IMG/VR virus record: IMGVR_UViG_3300032285_005159 | Location: 1-57,545 of that record | Strand: one strand, 5' to 3' | From: a virus | DNA length: 57,545 bases | Shown here: positions 25,141 through 33,490 of the stretch, piece by piece | Layout of the letters: every line of letters starts with the position of its first letter | How positions within the stretch are numbered: the stretch's first letter is position 1 | Translations under genes and position numbers: made by a program | Notes under the pieces: generated by a model | Told to the model about the DNA's origin: nothing | Seen by the model: only the letters and a program-made list of their open reading frames with translations | Database searches by the model: none

Positions 25141-27837
25141 ATGATTACTTACGCTGTTGACTTTGAGTCGTACTACGACAAAGACTGTTCTATTTCTGTT
25201 TATGGGCCTCGAGGCTACTTTTCTCACCCAAAATTTGACGCTTACATGGTTTCCGTGGTTGGCGACAACGGCTACGAATTCTGTGGCCACCCCAAAGATT
25301 TTAACTGGACCTTACTTTCTGGAGAACTTGTGCTTAGCCACAACGCTTCTTTCGATGAAGGCTTGTACCTTTACGGCGTGGAGCAAGGCTGGTGGCCTTC
25401 CGTACCTTACTCAGAATGGCATTGCACCGCAGACTTAGCCGCGTTTTTAGGTAAGCCCCGCGCTTTGAAAAATGCTGTTAAGGACGTGTTTGGCGTTGAG
25501 CTAAGCAAAGAAACTCGGGACAACATGAAGGGCTTGGACTGGGCCGCAATGACGCCCGAGTTTAAAGCAGAAGTGCTAGAGTACGCTTTGGATGATAGCC
25601 GTTGGTGCTTAAAGCTTTGGCAAGAACTGCAAAGCCAGTGGCCAGAGTACGAGCGTTACTACAGCGCACACACGCGTAAGATCTGCCGTCGGGGGATTCC
25701 TGTGGACGAAAAGCTTATTGACCATAACGCAGGTATTCTACGCGTTGCCCTTTTTGAAGCCCAGCAAGCTATTCCTTGGCGCGACTCCGGCGCGTTGCTT
25801 AGCCGAACCGAAGCCAACAAGGCTTGCCGTGCGGCCGGAATTACCCCGCCAAAGAGTTGGGCAATGGGAGACGAGGAGTGCGAGGCTTGGCTTGACGCCA
25901 ACGCTGAAACGTTTCCTTGGGTTTTTGCAGTGCGTGGATACCGCCGAATTAACGCGCTTCTTAAAAAGGTTGAAGCGTTTGAAAAAGGTACGAGTAATGA
26001 AAGGTACTACGGCGGCCTAATGTACTGTGGGGCCCACACCAAACGTTTTAGCGGAAGCGGCGGCAACTTAAACCTGCAAAACTTGCCACGCAAAGAAATG
26101 TTTGGAGTTGACCTACGCGGTCAAATTAAGGCTCCAGAAGGATCCAGCTTTGTTGTTGTTGACCTTAGCCAGATCGAGGTACGTACCCTTTGCTGGTTAG
26201 CCAAGGACTGGGATACCCTAAACGAAATTCGTAACACGGACGATATGTACGAGGCCTTCGCAATTCGGTTCGGCCTTTGGAGCAAGGACCAAGGATCAAT
26301 GAAAGAGCTAAACCCAAACCTGCGCCAAACCGTAAAGGGCATGGTTTTGGGTTGCGGGTACGGTGCCTCGGCCAAGAAGTACGCAATGATTATGAAGTGC
26401 AGCTTGGAAGAAGCCACAAAAAGTGTAAGGCTTTACCAAACCAAAATGAACAAGGTTGTGGAGCTATGGCGCAAGTTTGAACGCGAAATTAAAATGTCGT
26501 CCAAGTCCGGTGAGTACCGCGTTGAGCTACCCAGCGGGAACGCCATGCACTACAAAAGCGTTAGCAAAACCGCAGATGCATTGGTTTGCACAATGGTGCG
26601 AAATGGACGGCCTGTTCTAGTACGTCCTTGGCACGGAATGCTTACCGAGAACTGCTTAATTGGTGAAACTAATATTTTATCAAAACAGCGCGGATGGATT
26701 CAAATTCAAGACGTACGTTTAGATGATAAACTTTGGGACGGTTTAGACTTTGTTGAACATAAAGGTCTAATCAACTCAGGTATTCAAGAAGTTATTCAGT
26801 GCCACGGTGTTACGTGTACCCCAGAACACCAATTCCTACTTGAAGATAATTGGACTTCTGCCGAAAAAGCTAGACATCTAAAATTAAGTTTGGTACGTTT
26901 ACCGCATGAAGTTAACAAACAAAGCAAAGAATTATGCCGGAATAAAGTTTGGGACCTGCTTAGTGGTAAGACCTATTGGGAAACACATACGAAATATTAT
27001 TTGGGAGCTACAATGCGATTGTGGCAAAAAAGTGAATCGTTTATCCGGAGAACTTGTAACTGGGAAGTTTTGCTCAAAAACTTGTCCACTGCTTTCTTCC
27101 AAAATTTCGGAACAAAATTCTACGCACAAAAAAAGCAAACACAAACTTTTTTCAGTGTGGCGTTCAATGAACGACCGTTGTCGGCTAACAACACATCAAG
27201 CTTGGAAGAACTATGGGGGTCGTGGAATTACAGTATGCCAAGAATGGCAAGATTCATTTCAGGCATTTTGGGATCAAATGTACCCATCATGGTCGGAGGG
27301 CCTTTGCTTAGACCGCATAGACAACAACAAGGGCTACTCTTTCGAAAACTGTCGATGGGCAACTTATCAGGAAAATATGCGGAACACTCGACACTCACGA
27401 ATTCCCGGTTGGGTCTTGGATCAAAGCGACAAAAATGGAATTGCACGATCAACGCTTTTATTCAGAATAAATGCTGGAGTGTCTTTCGAAATAGCAAGCA
27501 CCCTGAAACCGAGTCATTCAAACAGGTATTCGACATCAGAGACTGCGGACCTAGAAATAGATTTGTCGTGCGCGGAAGCCAAGGCCAAATTTTAATAGCA
27601 CATAATTGTAGCCAGAGCTTGGCCAGAGATATTTTTTGCTACCACCTACGCAAGATCGAGGAGGCAGGACACAAAATCATTTTGCACGTACACGACGAAG
27701 TGGTAATTGAGTGCGCGGACGCGGACGCACAAAGCACTTTAGCCAACGTGGTTGCGCTTATGCGTACGCCGCCGCCTTGGATCCCAGACATTCCTTTGGA
27801 CGCAGAAGGCCACGTTGTTAAAATTTACACCAAATAA
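25141..27837 (+). CDS. polA: Family A DNA polymerase with 3'-5' exonuclease, intein-bearing
   Basis: 898 residues: a 580-residue polymerase interrupted by a 318-residue intein (505-822). Exonuclease: AVDFES (Asp7, Glu9), LSHNASFD (about 69-76), YALDDSRW (about 147-154), the DEDDy set. Polymerase: motif A VVVDLSQIE (about 337-345), motif B RQTVKGMVLGCGYG (about 395-408), motif C HVHDE (849-853). The intein follows GMLTEN and precedes CSQSLARD, between motifs B and C, so polymerase is inactive until splicing. Replicative polymerase of this phage. Motif spacing outside the insertion is normal for small phage enzymes. Confidence 0.95.
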   Translation: MITYAVDFESYYDKDCSISVYGPRGYFSHPKFDAYMVSVVGDNGYEFCGHPKDFNWTLLSGELVLSHNASFDEGLYLYGVEQGWWPSVPYSEWHCTADLAAFLGKPRALKNAVKDVFGVELSKETRDNMKGLDWAAMTPEFKAEVLEYALDDSRWCLKLWQELQSQWPEYERYYSAHTRKICRRGIPVDEKLIDHNAGILRVALFEAQQAIPWRDSGALLSRTEANKACRAAGITPPKSWAMGDEECEAWLDANAETFPWVFAVRGYRRINALLKKVEAFEKGTSNERYYGGLMYCGAHTKRFSGSGGNLNLQNLPRKEMFGVDLRGQIKAPEGSSFVVVDLSQIEVRTLCWLAKDWDTLNEIRNTDDMYEAFAIRFGLWSKDQGSMKELNPNLRQTVKGMVLGCGYGASAKKYAMIMKCSLEEATKSVRLYQTKMNKVVELWRKFEREIKMSSKSGEYRVELPSGNAMHYKSVSKTADALVCTMVRNGRPVLVRPWHGMLTENCLIGETNILSKQRGWIQIQDVRLDDKLWDGLDFVEHKGLINSGIQEVIQCHGVTCTPEHQFLLEDNWTSAEKARHLKLSLVRLPHEVNKQSKELCRNKVWDLLSGKTYWETHTKYYLGATMRLWQKSESFIRRTCNWEVLLKNLSTAFFQNFGTKFYAQKKQTQTFFSVAFNERPLSANNTSSLEELWGSWNYSMPRMARFISGILGSNVPIMVGGPLLRPHRQQQGLLFRKLSMGNLSGKYAEHSTLTNSRLGLGSKRQKWNCTINAFIQNKCWSVFRNSKHPETESFKQVFDIRDCGPRNRFVVRGSQGQILIAHNCSQSLARDIFCYHLRKIEEAGHKIILHVHDEVVIECADADAQSTLANVVALMRTPPPWIPDIPLDAEGHVVKIYTK
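26653..27606 (+). mobile_element. Intein in DNA polymerase
   Basis: Residues 505-822 of the polymerase frame. Block A: CLIGETNIL with Cys1. Block B: CTPEHQFL (TxxH type). Block F: VFDIRDCGPRNRFVV. Block G: ILIAHN followed by Cys of the extein. The splicing blocks take only about the first 84 and last 40 residues. The middle 200 residues in this frame look like no protein family because that DNA encodes an HNH endonuclease in another frame (26906-27595). Confidence 0.9.
26906..27595 (+). CDS. HNH homing endonuclease nested out of frame in the intein
   Basis: 229 residues, in the +1 frame relative to the polymerase and wholly inside the intein. The N-terminal zinc ribbon ELQCDCGKKV, then FCSKTC, and the central NYGGRGITVCQEW, then DRIDNNKGYSFENCRWAT, then EN..N.R match the common phage HNH family closely. 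The last 60 residues overlap intein block F. No Shine-Dalgarno or promoter is evident; expression would need internal initiation. Both frames stay open for 690 bases. It probably makes the intein or itself mobile. Confidence 0.9.
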   Translation: MKLTNKAKNYAGIKFGTCLVVRPIGKHIRNIIWELQCDCGKKVNRLSGELVTGKFCSKTCPLLSSKISEQNSTHKKSKHKLFSVWRSMNDRCRLTTHQAWKNYGGRGITVCQEWQDSFQAFWDQMYPSWSEGLCLDRIDNNKGYSFENCRWATYQENMRNTRHSRIPGWVLDQSDKNGIARSTLLFRINAGVSFEIASTLKPSHSNRYSTSETADLEIDLSCAEAKAKF

Positions 27838-27841
27838 TTGC

Positions 27842-27870
27842 TTGACCAAGAATCAAGCACCAAGTAACAA
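27842..27870 (+). promoter_or_regulatory. Promoter of the primase-helicase
   Basis: -35 TTGACC (27842-27847), 17-bp spacer, -10 TAACAA (27865-27870), ATG at 27883, giving a leader of about six bases. The region also holds AATCAAG repeats. Confidence 0.55.
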
Positions 27871-27882
27871 GAATCAAGTTCC

Positions 27883-30021
27883 ATGAAATATTACTCAATT
27901 CCAAACCTCAGAGCCAACGCCGCCGCACCTTTTGATCCAACAACGTGGGCAGGTAATTACCCAGACCTAAAAAGCAAGTCCGCGTTTCGGGCTTGGTGCG
28001 CTAGCGTAGATACCAAGCACGCATTTATTTCAGGTGTAGAAGGTGTAAACCCAAACGAGCGTGTTGGGACCCAGAACCCACCGTGCAAAGTACACGCGTT
28101 CGTTGTGGATTACGACGTGCCAGTTGACTGGACCACGCTTAAGGATACAATAGACAAGAAGCGTGGTACTGGTCCAATGCCCACGTGGGCTATTAAAACT
28201 TGGTCCGATCACTTGCGGTTGGTGTGGGAGCTGGAAGAGCCTTTAATGGTTACCGAAGATACGGCCGAGCTAGTTCTTGAGCAGCTTAGCAAAATCGTTA
28301 ATGCGCCAAAGCTTTACGCTGGATATGATTCGGCTAGTACCAAACCAAGCCAGTACTACGAGGTTGGCACAAACTGGAAAAACTTTGGCGGTCGTATTTC
28401 TACTGGAGACGGCTTAACCGCGTTGTTTAAGGTAGGATCGGGTAAAAAAGTAGTTACGGACGTATCGGTTCCGTTGGACGTAGTGGCCGCTGAAGTTGCG
28501 GAGCGTTGGCCGAACCGTTGGAAAGGCGAGTTTGTAGAAGGCTCGCGCGGACCATTATTCTGGATCGAGGACGGCGTTGAACGCGAAGGCGCAATGGTTA
28601 AAGCTGACGGCATGATCTGCTATAGCGACCGGGCCGGAGCACCTTTTGTTACTTGGCGTGAGATCTTGGGCAACGGCTTTGTTCAGAAGTATGAAACCAA
28701 AAGGCTAGTAGAAGGCGTTAGCGATATTTGGTACGACGGCCGGGACTTCTGGATTACTGGTCCTTTGGGCCCAATCCGTAACATCCGAGACAACGTAATT
28801 CTGCATCTTAAAATGGCTGGTTTTAGCCAAGAAAAAAAGAAGGGTCAGAAAGTAACTGAAATCGAAAGCGCGTTGCACCACATTATTACGCACAACCGCG
28901 TGGACGGTGCGGCTCCTTTTGTGTTCCGTGAAGAACGTTTAATCGTTGAACCAGACGGCCGACGCTTGGTTAACACTAGCCGCTGCAAGGCCTTGGTTCC
29001 CGCCATAACTGGTGAGCCTTCTGACTGGCCATGGCTGCATAGCTTCTTCCAAAGGTTCTTTGACCCAATTGCAGACGAGCTCGGTTGTACCCCTTTGGAC
29101 TTCTGGTACGCATGGCTTAGCCGGGCTTACCAAGCGTCGTACTACAAGCGTCAGCTTAGCGGCCACGCCGTTATTATTGCTGGACCTCCCCGGCGCGGTA
29201 AGACCTTGCTTAGCCAGTTTATTGTTGGCAGCTTGCTTGGAGGCCACGCCGACGCAAGCGAGTACTTAAGCGCAAAGACTACGTTTAACAAAGCCCTAAG
29301 CGAGGTTCCAGTTTGGACCGTGGACGACTCTGTTTCGGCAACGAACTTTGCGGACCACCGTAAGTTTGTGGAAATGCTTAAGAAGCTTGTTGCTAACCCG
29401 CGCATTCAAGTTGAGGCAAAGTACGCGGACCGCACTGATATTAACTGGTACGGCCGCGCCATTATTACCTTGAACGAGGATGCCAACAGCTTAAGCATGA
29501 TTCCAACCTTAGAAAGCTCTAACCGCGATAAGCTTATGGCTTTCCGCATTGCACAGAACTCGTGCCGCGAGTTCTTGCCAAACGAACAGCAGGAGTCTTT
29601 AATCCGGCGCGAGCTTCCATTCTTTGCGCGTTGGCTATTGGACTACGAACCGAACCAAGCTGTTTTAGGTAGCGCACGTTATGGCGTGCGGAGCTACTTC
29701 CACCCAATGGTTGAGAATTCTGCACGGGATTCCAGTACAAGACAGGGATCTACGGAGCTCCTAGACATTTTCCTTAAGTACTACTCGGACGCTAATCCGA
29801 ACCATGAAGTGTGGACTGGTACCACAACCCAGCTAATTGTAGAGATTAACCGCATTGACGAGCTTCGAGGCTTTCCTGTGGTGCGCGAGCCAATGCGCTT
29901 GCAGCGGGACCTTAGCAGTGCCGAGGAGTACTCTGCAAGTAACGCTTCGGCCCGGAAGATTAGTAGTATGTCAACTGGAAGCGGCCGGATCTGGACAATC
30001 CAAATTAACAAGGATGCATGA
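27883..30021 (+). CDS. Primase-helicase (AEP primase plus SF3-like ATPase)
   Basis: 712 residues. The N-terminal half resembles archaeo-eukaryotic primases: FVVDYD (73-78) supplies the acidic pair and HLRLVWE (110-116) the conserved His strand. The C-terminal half is a D5/SF3-type ATPase: Walker A GPPRRGKT (about 434-441), Walker B TVDDS (about 479-483). The combination primes and unwinds DNA at the phage fork. Next to the polymerase, with its own promoter. The stop overlaps the next start (ATGCATGA). Confidence 0.85.
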   Translation: MKYYSIPNLRANAAAPFDPTTWAGNYPDLKSKSAFRAWCASVDTKHAFISGVEGVNPNERVGTQNPPCKVHAFVVDYDVPVDWTTLKDTIDKKRGTGPMPTWAIKTWSDHLRLVWELEEPLMVTEDTAELVLEQLSKIVNAPKLYAGYDSASTKPSQYYEVGTNWKNFGGRISTGDGLTALFKVGSGKKVVTDVSVPLDVVAAEVAERWPNRWKGEFVEGSRGPLFWIEDGVEREGAMVKADGMICYSDRAGAPFVTWREILGNGFVQKYETKRLVEGVSDIWYDGRDFWITGPLGPIRNIRDNVILHLKMAGFSQEKKKGQKVTEIESALHHIITHNRVDGAAPFVFREERLIVEPDGRRLVNTSRCKALVPAITGEPSDWPWLHSFFQRFFDPIADELGCTPLDFWYAWLSRAYQASYYKRQLSGHAVIIAGPPRRGKTLLSQFIVGSLLGGHADASEYLSAKTTFNKALSEVPVWTVDDSVSATNFADHRKFVEMLKKLVANPRIQVEAKYADRTDINWYGRAIITLNEDANSLSMIPTLESSNRDKLMAFRIAQNSCREFLPNEQQESLIRRELPFFARWLLDYEPNQAVLGSARYGVRSYFHPMVENSARDSSTRQGSTELLDIFLKYYSDANPNHEVWTGTTTQLIVEINRIDELRGFPVVREPMRLQRDLSSAEEYSASNASARKISSMSTGSGRIWTIQINKDA

Positions 30022-30308
30022 AACTTCGACACTCACACACACTTATGGATAACACATTAACGTTTGCCCTTTACGGACAAGATTGGAGGCTTGAACTTAA
30101 CGCCACTATGGTTAGCGGTCCAGAAGACGTGGACGTAGACTTAGAGTGCTTTGGAGCAGTACCCGTAGAAGACCAAGAGTATGCCTTGGTTTGGGTAGAC
30201 TCTTGCGCAGACTTAGTTGTGGAAGACTTTATGGTCCCACCATTTATTGAAATCCACAGAGAATTCAAAGAGATGCTGCTTGAAGGATTCGCCTTGCAAA
30301 GCAGTTAG
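30018..30308 (+). CDS. Hypothetical acidic protein (96 aa)
   Basis: Strongly acidic (EDVDVDLECF, VEDQEY). The start at 30018 overlaps the primase stop; a second Met at 30045 is also plausible. It ends at TAG 30306-30308, which overlaps the stop of the converging tail gene (TTAG). Unrecognised. Confidence 0.55.
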   Translation: MKLRHSHTLMDNTLTFALYGQDWRLELNATMVSGPEDVDVDLECFGAVPVEDQEYALVWVDSCADLVVEDFMVPPFIEIHREFKEMLLEGFALQSS

Positions 30309-31267
30309 TATTGGTTTCGCGTTGCGTAGATCCCTTCTCCGTAGAGCTGGAGGTCTAGGCTTGGGCGGGCAGGTCCTCGGTACTGATCGAGCTGCTCGTC
30401 CAAGTACTGGCGGCACTTGCCCCAATGGATTTCAGAGCGTTCCAAGTCAGCGTTGTCCTCGGCCAGAATGGCAAGCATTGCGTGCTTAAGAATGGAGATC
30501 TGCGAGATGTAAACAATGTCGTCGTCATTTTGCACGGGTACAAAGCGTCGTTTGCATAGCACGTGTACAAAGGATCCGGACCGAGCTTGTGGTACGCGGT
30601 ACCTGCGGAACCTTGCAACGCCGTCTCCGGGGCCAACCGTTGCAAAAATCTTTCCGCTAGTTCCATCATATCCTGTCATAACCAGACGAAGATCATACCT
30701 ATGTAAAAGGCCTGAGTATTTAATAGACTCAATACCATTAAAGGTCCCGCCAATATTAAAAGACCCATCATTAACATTATTTGTTTCAACTTGAAGTACG
30801 TTATCCGGATTAGAATAACTAGCTACAGTAATACGTTCATCAAGAGCAAAACTAATTCCAGTTGTATTTGGTGAGTCAGTTGCTGGTGTAACATAAATAG
30901 TTCCATCGTTCGTAAGGTCTGGATCAAGGTCCAAGATCTCGTTTAAAACTGGACGGTACCCATCGTCTACCAAGCCAAAGTTTAGGGTAGAGTCGTAGTT
31001 AGTTCCAACCGCGCGGTAGTCGTGCCAAAGGCTATGCACTCGCGTTGGTTGGCTATCTACCGAAGCAAATAGAACAGTATCGCCTTGGTCAGGCATAGTA
31101 AAGTAGCCGTTGCTACAGTCAAACGATCCTTCAACGGTAAGGTCACGCCAAATTCCCATTCCATAAATTACCTCCAAAGCTTGGTTTAATACGGGCGCAA
31201 CGCTTTGGCCGGGTCCGGTATACGTTGAAAGAGCTTGGCTTAGTTGGCCTAGGGTAGTTGCGTGCAT
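30305..31267 (-). CDS. Probable tail-tube or connector protein (320 aa)
   Basis: No exact family recognised. The N-terminus (LGQLSQALSTY, then ALEVIYGMGIWRDL) and the C-terminal helical segment before YRGPARPSLDLQLYG recall podovirus tail-tube or head-tail connector proteins. Soluble, beta-rich middle. Last gene of the minus-strand structural block; its stop overlaps the plus-strand gene by three bases. Confidence 0.55.
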   Translation of the reverse strand: MHATTLGQLSQALSTYTGPGQSVAPVLNQALEVIYGMGIWRDLTVEGSFDCSNGYFTMPDQGDTVLFASVDSQPTRVHSLWHDYRAVGTNYDSTLNFGLVDDGYRPVLNEILDLDPDLTNDGTIYVTPATDSPNTTGISFALDERITVASYSNPDNVLQVETNNVNDGSFNIGGTFNGIESIKYSGLLHRYDLRLVMTGYDGTSGKIFATVGPGDGVARFRRYRVPQARSGSFVHVLCKRRFVPVQNDDDIVYISQISILKHAMLAILAEDNADLERSEIHWGKCRQYLDEQLDQYRGPARPSLDLQLYGEGIYATRNQY

Positions 31268-31271
31268 AATT

Positions 31272-31397
31272 TTACTTGGCTTTGGTGTTCATTTTCTGGC
31301 GCAAAGTAGACTTCTGGGTCGAGTCTACGCCTGTGCCCGAGTTCAAAAGATAACGAACTTTCTTTTGTACTTTGGAGCTAAGCTTGGCTAATTTCAT
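31272..31397 (-). CDS. Small basic protein (41 aa)
   Basis: Lys/Arg-rich product starting MKLAKLSSKVQKKV, ending KAK. Its ATG overlaps the lysozyme stop by four bases, and it ends five bases before the ATG of the tail-tube gene. Similar short basic proteins (32051, 37984) sit among the virion genes. Function unknown; possibly a virion cement or nucleic-acid contact protein. Confidence 0.55.
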   Translation of the reverse strand: MKLAKLSSKVQKKVRYLLNSGTGVDSTQKSTLRQKMNTKAK

Positions 31398-32050
31398 TTC
31401 TGGTTAAAAGCTTGTTTGTACCGATCCTCGAATACGGTTTGGAAAGTCTTTGGCTTCTCGCTTTTAATAATGGCAGCGGCCTCATCCATGCGTTTATAAA
31501 CGCCAGTACCTTTTGCTTTTGACTTGCGGTATTCTTCGTTATCTAAGTATTCCTTTGCAGCCTTTTCAAATTCTTGGTTCTGCAAGTACTTAATGGCCTT
31601 TGGTGAACCAGTAATGTCGCCTCGGTACGCGCCGGAAACCAAGTGAGCTTGAAGCTCGGGCGAAAACTCATTGAACTTATCTTGGCCAACCAAGCCCTTA
31701 ATAAGTTTCATTTTCTCAGTAATGTCCTTTTCGGCCAAAGACTTTGCGGTAGCTTCGTCAATAGTTTTGTTGTAGTACGGACTCTTTTTAAGGTCAGCGT
31801 CTGAGCCGCTACCTATTAAAGTACCAATACCAATAGTCCACTTCTTTTTGTTAGAGTCCTTGTACGGCGCGGCCTTGTAGCCCTCGTGCTTAGTAATTAC
31901 ACTAAAAGCCTTGCTGGGCAAGTTCGGATCATCGTGCGGTGGAATAGGCTCTTCTTCGTCAGGCTTAAACTGCATTTGAATCTGCTCCTGACGCATAAGT
32001 TCCTCATACTCCGCAGGAGTAATTTTGGGCTTTACAAGAATAGGATCCAC
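31394..32050 (-). CDS. GH24-type lysozyme (218 aa)
   Basis: GTG start (CAC at 32048-32050), directly after the 43-aa gene. KHEGYKAAPYKDSNKKKWT carries the catalytic triad in T4-lysozyme spacing: Glu56, Asp65, Thr72, followed by IGIGT. It cleaves peptidoglycan glycan strands. Placement among tail genes, with a separate amidase at 38195, suggests a virion-associated muramidase for entry, although an endolysin role is possible. The N-terminal 48 residues are acidic and probably an attachment segment. Confidence 0.8.
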   Translation of the reverse strand: MDPILVKPKITPAEYEELMRQEQIQMQFKPDEEEPIPPHDDPNLPSKAFSVITKHEGYKAAPYKDSNKKKWTIGIGTLIGSGSDADLKKSPYYNKTIDEATAKSLAEKDITEKMKLIKGLVGQDKFNEFSPELQAHLVSGAYRGDITGSPKAIKYLQNQEFEKAAKEYLDNEEYRKSKAKGTGVYKRMDEAAAIIKSEKPKTFQTVFEDRYKQAFNQK

Positions 32051-32182
32051 TTACTTAGCGTTTGGTTTAACCTTTACAGCACCGCTGTGCAGCTCGCGCT
32101 TGAGCTTGCCTTGTTCTTTGCCAGTTAATGGGCTAACCTTGCTAAGCAGGTACGCTACTTGTTTCTGAGTCTTAGTTTTCAC
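32051..32182 (-). CDS. Small basic protein (43 aa)
   Basis: GTG start at 32182. The product begins with KTKTQKQVAYLLSKV and is rich in Lys. It ends immediately before the lysozyme GTG. A promoter at 32189-32217 places the transcript start at or near this GTG, so the message would be leaderless. Confidence 0.55.
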   Translation of the reverse strand: MKTKTQKQVAYLLSKVSPLTGKEQGKLKRELHSGAVKVKPNAK

Positions 32183-32188
32183 GGGCCA

Positions 32189-32217
32189 ATATTACGTTAT
32201 GTAGGTACAGAAGTCAA
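32189..32217 (-). promoter_or_regulatory. Promoter of the lysozyme/tail genes
   Basis: Minus strand: TTGACT (32217-32212), 17-bp spacer, TAATAT (32194-32189), the best -10 match in the window. The predicted start coincides with the GTG at 32182. Confidence 0.65.
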
Positions 32218-32477
32218 GAAACTGATTTGGTTCCCCGGCAATGCCATTTCTTACGGCTTAAGTTATTTGGCGAGTTCGGGTCGCTTTTCCAGTCGCCTTT
32301 AATGTTGGCGGAACGGGCACAGTACGCGTCGCCTTTGGCTGTACCGGGCCGGATCCGGTCCACGCCGTCCTTGGCCTTACCAGCCTGTCCAAACTTAACG
32401 GTATTTTCACGACCCGTTTTCGGGTTAATAACTGTTTTCGAGAATCTTTTTTCCATAACGGTTTCTAGGTTAAACAT
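32214..32477 (-). CDS. Hypothetical basic protein (87 aa)
   Basis: Lys/Arg/Gly-rich (KTGRENTVKFGQ, then KAKDGVDRIRPGTAKGDAYC) with two cysteines. The pattern is common in small phage structural-region proteins. Its 3' end overlaps the -35 of the downstream promoter. Function unknown. Confidence 0.6.
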   Translation of the reverse strand: MFNLETVMEKRFSKTVINPKTGRENTVKFGQAGKAKDGVDRIRPGTAKGDAYCARSANIKGDWKSDPNSPNNLSRKKWHCRGTKSVS

Positions 32478-32496
32478 TTAATGCGCAAAAAGCAAG

Positions 32497-32709
32497 CTAT
32501 TTAAACGGTACGGCAGCGTTCAAAGAAGCGCGTCTTCGGGCGCATCCGCCGCAGCCAACTACATTTGTGCCAGCCACAGCGTCCAAAGTTCGGGCTATGG
32601 GCTGCGCCACAGCGGCAACTACATCGCCTAATCCAGCATACTTTTTGGCGGATACTCTAGGAATCGGGTAAGGTAACGGCTTCTCCTGTAACTTGTGGTT
32701 TGTTTCCAT
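32497..32709 (-). CDS. Hypothetical protein with CxxC tail (70 aa)
   Basis: Start taken at METNHKL (32709); a longer frame begins at 32742 but overlaps the upstream gene more. Ends with GCGGCARRRASLN, a Cys-rich basic tail seen in small phage proteins beside tail genes. Overlaps the preceding gene by 53 bases. Confidence 0.5.
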   Translation of the reverse strand: METNHKLQEKPLPYPIPRVSAKKYAGLGDVVAAVAQPIARTLDAVAGTNVVGCGGCARRRASLNAAVPFK

Positions 32710-33487
32710 AATCAGTTGTTCTGTAGCACTCGTAACGGACATTTACAATTCTTCGCTGGCCCACAAAATCGGGTACGGGAATCTGGTACCAGCTTGAAAA
32801 ACGGTCTGTTCCACCGCCAGCTGCGCCAGTCCATTCATAAGTCTCACCTTCAGTGAAGTATGTACGAAGTAAAGTCGTAGTATTCCAGCCAGTTGGCTCG
32901 TTCAGAATATCCCACGTGATTTTGAAGTACGTGCCTAAGTGCGCATCTGGAATTTTCCAACGGAATCTTGTTTTAGTTACGCCACCTTCAAGTTCTCCTG
33001 CGTAAAGAGATGAAGTACATGAAGTAGATGCGTAAGCACAAGAAGCTGGTTCAGTATCTGGTGGCGGAAATGTGAGATAAGTTTCAGCATCTGCTGAAAT
33101 ATCAGGTATAAATACTTCCTCACTCCATTCATCTACACCTGAATCAGCAATCCATGTAAAGTCATAGGAACAACCCGCATTAGTTCCATCAGCATAGGCT
33201 GGATCTAATCCAGCAGGACCAATTACTCCACACGGATTTTCTACACGATTAAAACCTCTGAAATTTGAAGTTCCCGTAATATAGTTATCGTCTGCGTCAT
33301 AGCAATACCAATTAGCTGTTTTCCATTTTCCAACTAATTGATAACCTTCGGCATAAGATGGTGAGTATAAAACCCAATTCGTTTCGCATTCTTTAGTAGG
33401 CTCCAAACACGAAGGCATTGGGCAGCACCCGCACTGTGCAAGACGAGCGTTCCAGTCGTCAAGAGTCTCGATAACGGGATCAGGCAT
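32657..33487 (-). CDS. Probable tail or adhesin protein, Cys-rich (276 aa)
   Basis: Unrecognised. Many Cys (about 15), Trp and Tyr, with few helices; the middle part (TKTRFRWKIPD, then YFKITWDI) is beta-sandwich-like. The N-terminal CGCCPMPSCLEPTKEC may bind metal. Lies in a row of beta-rich genes with the tail fibre, so a receptor-contact role is inferred. Base composition is more AT-rich than the portal region. Confidence 0.55.
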   Translation of the reverse strand: MPDPVIETLDDWNARLAQCGCCPMPSCLEPTKECETNWVLYSPSYAEGYQLVGKWKTANWYCYDADDNYITGTSNFRGFNRVENPCGVIGPAGLDPAYADGTNAGCSYDFTWIADSGVDEWSEEVFIPDISADAETYLTFPPPDTEPASCAYASTSCTSSLYAGELEGGVTKTRFRWKIPDAHLGTYFKITWDILNEPTGWNTTTLLRTYFTEGETYEWTGAAGGGTDRFSSWYQIPVPDFVGQRRIVNVRYECYRTTDYGNKPQVTGEAVTLPDS

Positions 33488-33490
33488 GGC

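Noticed and set aside
26906-27595. Frameshift pseudogene explanation for the HNH inside the intein
   Set aside because: Both the intein end blocks in frame and the HNH from start to stop are intact; two independent errors would be needed, although reads should be checked.
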